The notes under the pieces are model-generated. The model was not told the origin of the DNA and did no database searches. It was given only the letters and a program-made list of their open reading frames with translations. The position numbers and the translations under genes are program-made. DNA of 13,530 nt from NCBI GenBank assembly GCA_030607895.1, contig JAUWJC010000045.1:1-13530 (forward strand), read 5' to 3'. This document shows, piece after piece, positions 1 through 7,509 of this stretch (the first letter of the stretch is position 1; every line of letters begins with the position of its first letter). The stretch is from Pirellulales bacterium (GTDB lineage Bacteria; Planctomycetota; Planctomycetia; Pirellulales; Thermoguttaceae).

Positions 1-130
1 AACCTTGCGAAATGCTAGCAGCCTTCGCAGTCGGGCAGTTTGCCGATCTTGAGTCATATTAAGGACTTCCGTCGAGAACGGCGACTGCTAGCACTGACAG
101 TAAATCGCAAGCTTACGATCAAGCCCTTCG

Positions 131-159
131 TTGACAAGCGGCCTTGAGCCGTTTAGAGT
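131..159 (+). promoter_or_regulatory. Probable sigma-70-type promoter of argH
   Basis: A perfect -35 hexamer TTGACA (131-136) is followed after a 17-base spacer by TAGAGT (154-159), which matches TATAAT at four of six positions. Transcription would begin near 166, giving a leader of about 40 bases before the preferred argH start at 208. The rest of 1-207 shows no convincing gene; TGCTAGCA-like short palindromes occur at about 12-20 and 86-96. The assignment rests on consensus match and position only. Confidence 0.45.
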
Positions 160-207
160 AAATATGTTGGGGATTCTCTGGAATTATTGCTTGGGAGCAC
201 TGGAACT

Positions 208-1599
208 GTGGCGTCTGACAAAGCCTGGGGGGGGGTGTTCAGCGAGGCGACCGACCGCCGAGTCGAGGAGTTCACCGAGAGCGTGAGCTTCGATCGCCGA
301 CTGTACGCGCACGATATCGCCGGTTCGACCGCTCACGCCCGAATGCTGGCTAAGGTCGGCCTGCTCAGCCCGGACGAGTGCCAACAAATTGAGCAGTCCC
401 TGGAGCAGATTCGCCAAAAAATTGAGCAAGGCAGCTTCCAGTTCTCCGCCGAATTGGAAGATATCCACATGCACATCGAACGGGCGCTGATCGACCGGCT
501 TGGCGACACGGGCCGCAAGCTGCACACCGGGCGGAGCCGAAACGACCAGGTTTCGACCGACATGCGGCTTTGGGTCCGCGAGTCGATCGACCGGATCGAC
601 TGCCGCTTGGCCGATTTGCAGCGGGCGTTCGTCGCGCGGTGCGACGCGGACGCCGATTGCATTCTGCCCGGCTACACCCACATGCAACGGGCACAGCCGG
701 TGTTGGCAGCTCACTACTGGCTGGCCTATTGCGAAAAGCTCCACCGCGACCGGTCCCGACTGGCCGACTGCCGCCGCCGGACCAACGTACTGAGTCTTGG
801 TGCCGCCGCGTTGGCAGGAACCAGCCTGCCGATCGATCGCGACGAGGTCGCCCGACAGTTAGGCTTCGACGGCGTGGCCGCAAACAGCCTCGATGTCTCG
901 AGCGATCGCGACTTCGTCCTGGAGTTTGCCTTCGCTTTGGCCGTGATTGCCGAGCATCTGAGCACCTGGGCCGAGGAGTGGATCCTTTGGTCAACATGGG
1001 ATTTCAGTTTTCTGAAGCTGCCGCAGGCGTTTTGCACCGGCTCGTCGATCATGCCCCAAAAGGTCAACCCGGACGTCTTGGAATTGATCCGCGGCAAGAC
1101 GGCCCGAGTGATTGGAAACCTGCAAGCGCTCTTGGTGTTGGTCAAGGGATTGCCGCTGGCCTACAACCGTGACCTTCAGGAAGATAAGCAGCCGCTTTTC
1201 GACTCGTTCGACACGGTGGAGGCCTCGCTGGCGTTGGCCGCCCCGCTGGTGGCCGGCACCGAGTTAAACCGCCCGGCCGTGGCCGAACGGCTCGAACGGG
1301 GGCACCTCGACGCCACGGCACTGATGGAACACCTGATTCGCCGGGGTATCCCCCAACGAACTGCCCACGGACTGATCGGTCGCCTGGTTCGCACGGCGTT
1401 GGATCGCAACGTTCGGTTGGCCGACCTTTCGCTGGACGACTTTCGGGAAGTGCATTCGGAACTGGACGAGAGCGTGTACGAAGTATTGGGGGTGGAAAAC
1501 GCGGGGAAGGCGATGAGTAGCTATGGATCGACGGCGCCCTGGGCAGTTGCCAAACAGATCGCCCATTGGAAGGACCTTTTGGAATGCGGCGATGCGTAA
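208..1599 (+). CDS. argH: Argininosuccinate lyase
   Basis: Cytoplasmic enzyme that cleaves argininosuccinate to arginine and fumarate, the last step of arginine synthesis. From the GTG at 208 the protein has 463 residues, the normal family length. It opens with the family's typical N-terminus (DKAWGGVFSEATD) and contains HTGRSRNDQVSTDMRLW and GYTHMQRAQP. The fumarase/aspartase-superfamily signature GSSIMPQKVNP lies at residues 278-288 and includes the catalytic-loop serine. I chose GTG 208 because GGGAG lies about ten bases upstream and it removes a poorly family-like leader; a TTG at 187 in the same frame would add seven residues. The gene seems to be a single transcription unit: a promoter-like site lies upstream, and hairpins begin 12 bases after the stop. 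No active-site loss is visible. Confidence 0.95.
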   Translation: MASDKAWGGVFSEATDRRVEEFTESVSFDRRLYAHDIAGSTAHARMLAKVGLLSPDECQQIEQSLEQIRQKIEQGSFQFSAELEDIHMHIERALIDRLGDTGRKLHTGRSRNDQVSTDMRLWVRESIDRIDCRLADLQRAFVARCDADADCILPGYTHMQRAQPVLAAHYWLAYCEKLHRDRSRLADCRRRTNVLSLGAAALAGTSLPIDRDEVARQLGFDGVAANSLDVSSDRDFVLEFAFALAVIAEHLSTWAEEWILWSTWDFSFLKLPQAFCTGSSIMPQKVNPDVLELIRGKTARVIGNLQALLVLVKGLPLAYNRDLQEDKQPLFDSFDTVEASLALAAPLVAGTELNRPAVAERLERGHLDATALMEHLIRRGIPQRTAHGLIGRLVRTALDRNVRLADLSLDDFREVHSELDESVYEVLGVENAGKAMSSYGSTAPWAVAKQIAHWKDLLECGDA

Positions 1600-1606
1600 T
1601 ACCCAC

Positions 1607-1628
1607 AAAGCCGCGACCGGTGGTCGCG
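1607..1628 (+). repeat. Short palindromic repeat, copy 1 (possible argH 3' hairpin)
   Basis: The stem CGCGACC/GGTCGCG (1612-1618 and 1622-1628) has a 3-base loop and is preceded by AAAGC. The same 22 bases occur in inverted orientation with one mismatch at 4086-4107, so this is a dispersed repeat family. It could end or stabilise the argH transcript, but no T-run follows, so it is not a classical intrinsic terminator. Confidence 0.6.
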
Positions 1629-1638
1629 AGAAAAGTCT

Positions 1639-1762
1639 CCCCTCTCCTTTTGGGAGAGGGGCCGGGGGTGAGGGTTGAAGATGCTTTGGAACTGCAAACG
1701 CCTGGAATCAAAGGACTTGCTCTGACACGCCCTCACCCTAACCCTCTCCCAAAGGGAGAGGG
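1639..1762. repeat. REP-like palindromic pair (BIME-like) between argH and the HEAT gene
   Basis: Two related units face each other. Unit 1 (about 1639-1675) has the stem CCCCTCTCC/GGAGAGGGG followed by CCGGGGGTGAGGG. Unit 2 (about 1729-1762) begins GCCCTCACCCTAACC and forms the perfect stem CCCTCTCCC/GGGAGAGGG (1742-1750 and 1754-1762) with an AAA loop. The motif CCCTCACCC...CCCTCTCCC-hairpin is a widespread bacterial REP-type sequence. The gap 1600-1816 contains no gene. Confidence 0.7.
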
Positions 1763-1816
1763 AACCAAACGCAAGCGGCTGACGACTGATATTGGATAAC
1801 ACAGACGAGACACACC

Positions 1817-4033
1817 ATGAGTAATTGCCGGCGAGTTTTGTTCTGGTTGATGATTGCGTGCGTAGTGGTAGGTGTTGCGGCGCCACTCTGGTCGCAGGAG
1901 TCGAAGCCCGCGAAGGAAAAGCCGCTTCCTCGGCCCGAGGACGTGATCGAGAATCCGGCGGTGCAGGCCGTGTTGGAATCGGGGTCGACGACGGCGGCCG
2001 AGTGGGTTCGCGAGGGGAAAATTCTGGCCGGCCTGGATCGGCCCGATCTGGCCAAGACGTACTTCGCGCGTGTCTTGAAAGCCAAGCTCAAGCAAGATGA
2101 GTTGGCCGCGCTGGCCCATCGATTCGGCTCGGCCATGTTTACCGGGCTTGCCCGGAGAGAGAAACTGGCCCCCGAGGCCAAGCAACTCGCCGACGCCGTG
2201 ATGACGGCGGCCAACCGGCAGCTTCAAGACCGCAAACGGTTGGTCGGGCTGATTGGGCAACTCCAGGACCCGGCGGTCGAGGTGCGTCGGCGGGCACTGG
2301 CCGGACTGAAGGCAGCACGCGGCCCGGCGGTGGGTGCGTTGATCGAAGTGCTGGCCGATCCGAAGCGGGCGGCGGAGCATCCGAACGTTCAGGCGGCATT
2401 GGTTCGGTTTGGCGCCGATGCACGCCGGCCGTTGGTGGGAATTCTCGAATCGCCCGATACTCGACTCGTCGTCGAGTCCATCGAGGTCCTTGCGGCGGCC
2501 AATGCCCGAAAGGCGACGGTCTATCTTCTGGCTCCGTTTGCTTCGCCCGAGAGCAAGCCGGCAGTGAAAGCGGCGGCCGCGGCGGCTTTGCGCAAACTGA
2601 TGGGGCGATTGCCCACGCGGCGTCAGGCGGCCCTGCTCTTGGCCCAAGAGACGCGGAGTTATTTCAATCGGCAGCGGGCGCTCCGGGCCGACGCCGGCGA
2701 TCGCGTGGAGGTGTGGTTTTGGGACGCGGCTGAAAACCGGCTGGCGATGAAGCGTTATCAGTCGGCCGATGCCGCGTTGCTGATCGCCGCCCGACTGGCG
2801 CGCCAGGCCCATGCCGTGGCGCCAGACGACCACCAAATCAGGCTTCTAAAGCTGACAACCGAACTTGAATTGGCCGCCTATGAGAACGGCTTGAGCAAGC
2901 CGCTTCCGTCGGGTGAAGGCACCGTGTCGGCCGAGGTGAGTCAGTGCGGCAGCGAAGTAGTCGAGGACGTGCTGGAACTGGCGATGGCCACCGAGCACAT
3001 CCCGGCCGCCACCGCGGCGGCGCGAATTCTCGGTTCCATCGGTACGGCGGAAGAACTCCTTTACCAAGGCAGCCGGAAGGCGCCGCTGGTGCGGGCCGCC
3101 CAACATGCCGACCGCCGGTTACGCTTCGCGGCACTCGAGGCGATAATGAAGCTTCGGCCGGCCGGGCCGTTTGCCGGGTCGAGTCAGGTGTTGGAGGCGA
3201 TTGGGTTTTTCGCTGCCTCGGGCGGGACTCGCCGGGCACTGATTGCCGGGCCGGGAACCGAAGCATCGCGGCAAATCGCCGGCTTCCTGGCAGGGCTGGG
3301 ATACGAGATCGACACGGCCTCCACCGGCAACGGGCTAATTCGTCTGGCTACCGGCTCGCCAGACTACGAACTGGCCCTGATCGACGTCACGCTCGAGCGG
3401 CCGACCATCGATGCTTTGCTCCAGCAGCTTCGGCAGGATTATCGGACGGCTTCGTTACCGGTTGGTCTCTTGGCTCCGGCCGGTCACTTTGATCAAGCCC
3501 GGGAACTGGCCCGGCTCGACCCGCTTGCCGAGGGCTTCGCCCGACCGCATTCGGCCGAAAGCGTCCAGTGGCAACTCGAGCGGCTGGCTGCCCTGGTGGG
3601 ACGGAAGATGGTCTCTCATGCCCAACGGCAGCAGCAAGCGGCCGAAGCCCTCCAGTGGCTGGCCGAATTGGGTGAGGAGAAGCAGAAGGTTTTCGATTTG
3701 AGCCGGATCGAACAGTCGGCCCTGGCCTCGCTCTATACGCCGCGACTGGCCCTCAAGACGATTGCCGTGCTGAGAAACCTGAACACCGTCAGGAGCCAAA
3801 AGGAACTGGTCGAGTTGGCCAGCCGTTGGACCCAACCGTTGGAACTCCGCAAGGCGGCGGCCGAAGCCTTGCATCATAGTTTCAAGAAACACGGCATTCT
3901 GCTAACCACCGACGAGATCCGCCTGCAGTACGACCGCTACAACCGCAGCGCGACTCTCGATCGGGGCACGCAACAGGGGCTGGCCATGATTCTCGACTGC
4001 ATTGAAACGAGGGGCGGGGGACGAGGGACATAG
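1817..4033 (+). CDS. Exported HEAT-repeat protein with a degenerate receiver-like domain
   Basis: Large exported protein of unknown function, 738 residues. A signal peptide is visible: basic NCRR, a hydrophobic core at about residues 7-24, then SQES after the likely cleavage site. Residues about 142-262 hold Ala/Leu-rich helical HEAT-type repeats such as LIGQLQDPAVEVRRRALAGL, probably a protein-binding scaffold. Residues about 473-595 read like a response-regulator receiver: a beta strand (ALIAGPG), a helix, then YELALIDVTL with Asp523 at the phospho-acceptor position and LPVGLLA as a later strand. The N-terminal acidic pair is absent, and I see no clear conserved Lys, so phosphorylation is doubtful. 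A second helical region follows at about 600-730. The ATG at 1817 has no strong ribosome-binding site. The last residues (TRGGGRGT) are encoded by a dispersed GAGGGACGAGGG-type repeat. The sigma-54 activator follows 90 bases downstream; a functional link is possible but unproven. Confidence 0.8.
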   Translation: MSNCRRVLFWLMIACVVVGVAAPLWSQESKPAKEKPLPRPEDVIENPAVQAVLESGSTTAAEWVREGKILAGLDRPDLAKTYFARVLKAKLKQDELAALAHRFGSAMFTGLARREKLAPEAKQLADAVMTAANRQLQDRKRLVGLIGQLQDPAVEVRRRALAGLKAARGPAVGALIEVLADPKRAAEHPNVQAALVRFGADARRPLVGILESPDTRLVVESIEVLAAANARKATVYLLAPFASPESKPAVKAAAAAALRKLMGRLPTRRQAALLLAQETRSYFNRQRALRADAGDRVEVWFWDAAENRLAMKRYQSADAALLIAARLARQAHAVAPDDHQIRLLKLTTELELAAYENGLSKPLPSGEGTVSAEVSQCGSEVVEDVLELAMATEHIPAATAAARILGSIGTAEELLYQGSRKAPLVRAAQHADRRLRFAALEAIMKLRPAGPFAGSSQVLEAIGFFAASGGTRRALIAGPGTEASRQIAGFLAGLGYEIDTASTGNGLIRLATGSPDYELALIDVTLERPTIDALLQQLRQDYRTASLPVGLLAPAGHFDQARELARLDPLAEGFARPHSAESVQWQLERLAALVGRKMVSHAQRQQQAAEALQWLAELGEEKQKVFDLSRIEQSALASLYTPRLALKTIAVLRNLNTVRSQKELVELASRWTQPLELRKAAAEALHHSFKKHGILLTTDEIRLQYDRYNRSATLDRGTQQGLAMILDCIETRGGGRGT

Positions 4034-4107
4034 CCGCTTGCGGCTTAGCACGGTGCGATTGTCCACCGCCGGCGGGTTCTGAAACCGCGACCACTGGTCG
4101 CGGCTTT
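4008..4107. repeat. Composite palindromic repeat between the HEAT gene and the sigma-54 activator
   Basis: Three parts lie in a row: a G-rich tract ending GACGAGGGACA (shared with 10454-10477), a hairpin AGCCGC-TT-GCGGCT (4032-4045), and a hairpin CCGCGACC-ACT-GGTCGCGG (4085-4103). The last is the inverted relative of 1607-1628, and the GCCGC..GCGGC core recurs at 12941-12952. The element overlaps the end of the HEAT gene including its stop codon and fills nearly all of the gap before the next gene. Confidence 0.65.
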
Positions 4108-4123
4108 ACATCAAAGGACAAGA

Positions 4124-5173
4124 ATGAGCCAATCGCCGCAAACGGCCGATGACCGCGACACCGGGCCGCCCATCGCCGGATTGATCGGTTCGGGCCCGGC
4201 GATGCGGGAGGTTTATCGGCTCACCCGCCAGGTCGCCCGGTCCAACGCCTCGGTACTTTTGCTGGGTGAGACGGGTACCGGCAAAGAGTTGATTGCCAAG
4301 GCGATTCATCAGCTTAGCCCCCGCGGCAGCGGTCCGTTCGTGCGAGTCAATTGCGGCGCGCTGGCCGAGAACCTGCTGGAAAGCGAGTTGTTCGGACATG
4401 TGCGCGGGGCGTTCACCGGCGCCATCGGCAACCGAACCGGCCGCTTCGAGGCCGCCCATACGGGCACCGTCTTCCTCGATGAAATCAACTCCACCACGCC
4501 CAAGCTGCAAGTGAAGCTGTTACAGGTATTGCAAGAGCAGGAGTTCGAGCGGGTGGGCGACACGCAGACGATTCGGGTCGATACTCGGGTGATTGCCGCC
4601 AGCAATCGGGATCCGTTACGGGAGATTGAGGAAGGGCGGTTTCGCGAGGATCTCTATTACCGGCTCAACGTGGTGACGATCGAACTGCCTCCTTTGCGCG
4701 ATCGGCCCGAAGACATCCCCGCGCTGGTAACACACTTCCTGAAAGTCTACAGGCGGCGGAACGACCGCTCGCAGGTGCCCCGCGTGGAACGGGCGGCCAT
4801 GCAGGCCCTCCAGAAACACGACTGGCCCGGTAATGTCCGCGAGTTGCAGAACTACATAGAGCGGGCCGTGGTTCTCGGCCCAGACGACTTGTTGACGGAG
4901 GCCGCCCTGGACCTCAAGCGTCGCCGGCCCAAGCGGCGCGGCAGCAGTGACCTGCCGGCGCTTGTTTCCGAACTGGTTGCACAAGGCATGGCCACCGCCG
5001 GTCCGGATGCCATGGATTTGCAGGGGCAAATCGTCGACCGCGTCGAGCGCGAATTGATCGCCCAGGTAATGGCCGACTGTGCCAACGTTCAAGTCAAGGC
5101 CGCCGTCCGTCTGGGGATCAATCGCAATACGCTCCGCAAGAAGTTGCGGCAGTATGGATTGGAAACGCAATGA
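4124..5173 (+). CDS. Sigma-54-dependent Fis-family transcriptional activator without sensor domain
   Basis: Enhancer-binding protein, 349 residues, that would use ATP hydrolysis to open promoters bound by sigma-54 RNA polymerase. The AAA+ domain starts almost at the N-terminus: Walker A GETGTGKE at residues 48-55, the sigma-54-contacting loop GAFTGA at 95-100, Walker B GTVFLDE at 114-120, and the later FREDLYYRLN and DWPGNVRELQNYIERAV motifs. A Fis-type helix-turn-helix closes the protein (VKAAVRLGINRNTLRKKL). Only about 15 residues precede the AAA+ domain, so there is no receiver, PAS or GAF domain; control must come from another protein, from expression level, or not at all. The ATG at 4124 has AAGGA about six bases upstream. 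No -24/-12 promoter was recognised in the window, so its targets are unknown. Confidence 0.93.
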   Translation: MSQSPQTADDRDTGPPIAGLIGSGPAMREVYRLTRQVARSNASVLLLGETGTGKELIAKAIHQLSPRGSGPFVRVNCGALAENLLESELFGHVRGAFTGAIGNRTGRFEAAHTGTVFLDEINSTTPKLQVKLLQVLQEQEFERVGDTQTIRVDTRVIAASNRDPLREIEEGRFREDLYYRLNVVTIELPPLRDRPEDIPALVTHFLKVYRRRNDRSQVPRVERAAMQALQKHDWPGNVRELQNYIERAVVLGPDDLLTEAALDLKRRRPKRRGSSDLPALVSELVAQGMATAGPDAMDLQGQIVDRVERELIAQVMADCANVQVKAAVRLGINRNTLRKKLRQYGLETQ

Positions 5174-5334
5174 GCAAATGACGAATGACGAATGACGAAT
5201 GAATGACCAAACACGAATGACGAATCAGCGCCTGTGGCGGGGTGTTCGGGAATTGGGCATTCAGTCATTCGTCATTCGTCATTCGTCATTCGTCTACTGA
5301 CCACTGACCCCTGACCACTATCCCCTACCCACTC
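5174..5334. repeat. Intergenic ATGACGAATG repeat cluster with inverted arm
   Basis: Right after the sigma-54 activator stop, several direct copies of ATGACGAATG-like units (5178-5225) face several CATTCGTCAT-type units (about 5260-5294). The two arms can pair into a long imperfect cruciform or RNA hairpin. They are followed by pyrimidine-rich tandem CACTGACCCCTGACC-type repeats (about 5295-5330) ending just before the hemX-like start codon. No gene is visible here. The RNA structure may separate the two transcription units, but this is inference. Confidence 0.7.
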
Positions 5335-6225
5335 ATGCTATCCGGCGTCGGTATTATCTGCTTTACGGCCAGCTATGGCGTGGCGCTTGTGCTGGAACTT
5401 ACGCGGCTGTTGTTTCGCAGCGGGATTCGCGGGGCATTGTTGTTGGGGTTCACCGGAGCCGGACTGCTTGCGCATTCGTTGTTTCTATACTACCGGGCCG
5501 CCAGCGCGATCGGTTCCCCCCTGTCCAGCGAGCAGGATTGGTACCTGTGGGCGGCCTGGGCGTTGGCCGGCACCTATCTGTATCTGACGTACTACCACCC
5601 ACGCACGGCCTTCGGGCTGTTCGTCCTTCCGCTTGTGTTGGCGCTGATTGGAGTGGCCGTTTTCCTGGCCGATCCGCAACCGTTCGCCCGAAAACCGGCC
5701 TCGCAAGTCTGGGCCGCTATCCACGCTTTGTCGATTTTGCTGGCGGTGGTGGCGGTGCTGGTGGGGTTTGTGGCCGGAGTGATGTACTTCCAACAAGCGA
5801 GGCGGCTAAAGCGTAAACTGCCGCCACCTCGCCGACTGCGACTGCCAAGCCTCGAATGGCTCGATCGGGCCAACAGTCGGGCGATCGTGGTTTCGACGCT
5901 AATGATGGGCGTGGGCGTGCTCTCCGGAGTGCTGCTGAAGCTGATTAACCACGCCGGGCAAACCGACTCGGTACCCTGGAACGACCCGGTCGTGCTGAGC
6001 ACCATGATCCTGTTCGGCTGGCTGGTTCTCGCGGTGGCGATTGGCCTGATCTTCAAGTCGGCCCGGGCAGGACGAAAAGTGGCCTTTCTCACGCTGGCCA
6101 GCTTCGTGTTCCTGGTGGTTGTGCTGGGGGTCGGCCTGTTAATGGATACCCAACACGGCGGAAAGAACCGGAGTCCGACACCCGCTTGCCACTCGCCATG
6201 CACCGTCGAGGGAGGCACGTCATGA
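5335..6225 (+). CDS. HemX/CcsA-like cytochrome c assembly family membrane protein
   Basis: Integral membrane protein of 296 residues with about eight hydrophobic segments (roughly residues 4-24, 33-53, 69-87, 92-112, 125-152, 183-203, 219-241, 249-269). It resembles the CcsA/ResC/HemX branch of the cytochrome c assembly family (haem handling in the membrane). A Trp-rich stretch DWYLWAAW sits at residues 68-75, the typical WAAIHALS with His130 precedes a TM helix, and His274 follows the last TM. Family members encoded next to hemA are usually called HemX and are thought to affect HemA level or haem delivery. The stop overlaps the hemA start (ATGA), indicating translational coupling. The ATG at 5335 has no clear ribosome-binding site, but its N-terminus looks natural for the family. 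Whether it moves haem or regulates HemA cannot be read from the sequence. Confidence 0.85.
   Translation: MLSGVGIICFTASYGVALVLELTRLLFRSGIRGALLLGFTGAGLLAHSLFLYYRAASAIGSPLSSEQDWYLWAAWALAGTYLYLTYYHPRTAFGLFVLPLVLALIGVAVFLADPQPFARKPASQVWAAIHALSILLAVVAVLVGFVAGVMYFQQARRLKRKLPPPRRLRLPSLEWLDRANSRAIVVSTLMMGVGVLSGVLLKLINHAGQTDSVPWNDPVVLSTMILFGWLVLAVAIGLIFKSARAGRKVAFLTLASFVFLVVVLGVGLLMDTQHGGKNRSPTPACHSPCTVEGGTS
6209..6225 (+). promoter_or_regulatory. Shine-Dalgarno and ATGA stop/start overlap coupling hemX-like to hemA
   Basis: GAGGGAGG lies inside the end of the hemX-like gene, about six bases before the hemA ATG at 6222. The upstream gene's TGA (6223-6225) shares bases with that ATG. This fixes the hemA start at 6222, not at the in-frame TTG at 6186 or ATG at 6198, and suggests coupled translation of the pair. 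Confidence 0.8.
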
Positions 6226-7493
6226 AGGTGCGGGTAGTCGGTTGCAGCCATCATAACGTGCCGATCGATGTGCGTGAGCGGCTGGCATTCAGCCCCCGGC
6301 AAAGCCAGGCAGCGTTGGAAGAACTCCGGCGGAAGTCCCCCAAGCTGGAGGCCGTGCTGATTTCGACGTGCAACCGGGTGGAGCTCTACATGGCGACGGA
6401 GAACGCAACCGCCCTGTCGCGTGCGGAAGTGGCGGAGTTCTTCGCCCGATTTCACGGCCTGAAGCCGGACGAGGTCTTCGAACAGCTCTACGAGCGAACC
6501 GGGGCAGAAGCCGTGCGGCACCTGTTTGCCGTGGCGGCCAGCCTCGACAGCATGGTGGTCGGCGAGCCGCAAATCCTCGCGCAAGTGAAGCAAGCCTACC
6601 AGTTGGCCACCGAGCAGGAATGCGTCGGGCCGCTCACGCACGCGGCGTTCCAGGCCGCCGTGAAAGTCGCCCGGCGCGTGGCCACGGAGACGTCCATTCA
6701 CGAGCGTCGAGTGAGTATCCCCAGCGTGGCCGTGGCCGACTTCGCACAGCAGATATTCGAGCGGTTCGACGACAAGCGGACGTTGCTGATCGGGGCCGGC
6801 GAAATGGCCGACGAAACGCTTCGGTACCTTCGGGACGAAGGTGCTCGCGACGTGACGGTGGTCAACCGCAATGCCGGGCGGGCGGAGGAACTGGCCGCCA
6901 AGTGGCGCGGTCGCGCGGTGCCGTGGGACCGCCTGGGGGACGTGTTGACCTCGGCCGATCTGGTAATCAGCACGACCGGGGCCGAGCGGCCGGTTGTCAG
7001 CCTGGACTTGTTCCGCGAAATCGAACCGGCGCGGTATCGCTGGCCGTTGTTTGTGCTCGATCTGGCCGTGCCGCGCGATTTCGACCCGGCCATCGGCCAA
7101 CGTCCCGGAGTGTATCTTTACTCCATCGACGATCTCCGCACCGCCTGCCAACAGAATCGCCACCAGCGCGACAAGGAACTGCCGGCCGCCATCCGGATTG
7201 TCCAACAAGAGGCCGACCGCTTCATGGCCGAACTGCACCACCGGGCTACGGGACCGGTCATCAGGCAACTCAAACAGGGCTGGCAAAAGCCGAAGGAAGA
7301 AGAGTTGCACCGCCTGCTGAACAAACTGCCGGAGCTTGACGATCGCGGGCGCGACGAAATCCGCCAATCGTTCGACCGGCTAATCAACAAGCTCTTGCAC
7401 CCACCCCTGGAATCGCTTCGTCGGGAATCCCGCCACGGCATCCCGCACGCGCTGTTGGATGCATTGGCCAAGCTGTTTCAGTTGAAGGATTGA
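6222..7493 (+). CDS. hemA: Glutamyl-tRNA reductase
   Basis: Cytoplasmic NADPH-dependent enzyme that reduces glutamyl-tRNA(Glu) to glutamate-1-semialdehyde, the first committed step of C5-pathway tetrapyrrole synthesis. The 423-residue length is normal. The N-terminal catalytic domain has VGCSHHNVPIDVRERLAF and the active-site cysteine Cys50 in ISTCNRVELY. His100 matches the conserved active-site histidine, followed by DSMVVGEPQILAQVKQAY at about 109-126. The NADPH-binding domain carries GAGEMA at 191-196 followed by VTVVNRN. The C-terminal helical dimerisation domain includes LLHPPLESLRR. The start is set by a strong Shine-Dalgarno and the ATGA overlap. The stop lies only 16 bases from the stop of the convergent dual-OB gene, leaving no room for a separate terminator. 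Confidence 0.97.
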   Translation: MKVRVVGCSHHNVPIDVRERLAFSPRQSQAALEELRRKSPKLEAVLISTCNRVELYMATENATALSRAEVAEFFARFHGLKPDEVFEQLYERTGAEAVRHLFAVAASLDSMVVGEPQILAQVKQAYQLATEQECVGPLTHAAFQAAVKVARRVATETSIHERRVSIPSVAVADFAQQIFERFDDKRTLLIGAGEMADETLRYLRDEGARDVTVVNRNAGRAEELAAKWRGRAVPWDRLGDVLTSADLVISTTGAERPVVSLDLFREIEPARYRWPLFVLDLAVPRDFDPAIGQRPGVYLYSIDDLRTACQQNRHQRDKELPAAIRIVQQEADRFMAELHHRATGPVIRQLKQGWQKPKEEELHRLLNKLPELDDRGRDEIRQSFDRLINKLLHPPLESLRRESRHGIPHALLDALAKLFQLKD

Positions 7494-7500
7494 GGCGGGT
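7489..7500. repeat. 12-bp direct repeat, left copy
   Basis: ATTGAGGCGGGT occurs here, over the hemA stop, and again at 8679-8690, just upstream of the DUF488 B start codon. The two copies bracket the segment carrying DUF488 B and the dual-OB gene. The identity is certain; its meaning (insertion scar, recombination site or chance) is not. Confidence 0.35.
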
Positions 7501-7509
7501 ACTTGCAGT

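Noticed and set aside
184..744. Long - strand frame opposite argH
   Set aside because: It lies wholly against a well-supported argH and has no family resemblance; high-G+C genes commonly leave such frames open.
2893..2930. KPLPSGEGT in the HEAT protein as a REP remnant inside the coding region
   Set aside because: The peptide resembles what REP units encode, but the DNA does not match the REP units at 1639-1762.
6186..6221. Upstream TTG/ATG starts extending hemA by up to 12 residues
   Set aside because: The Shine-Dalgarno and ATGA overlap place the start at 6222, and the extra residues are not family-like.
5592..7367. Very long - strand frame opposite the hemX-like gene and hemA
   Set aside because: Its translation is rich in His, Arg and Gly without domain motifs, and both + strand genes are secure.
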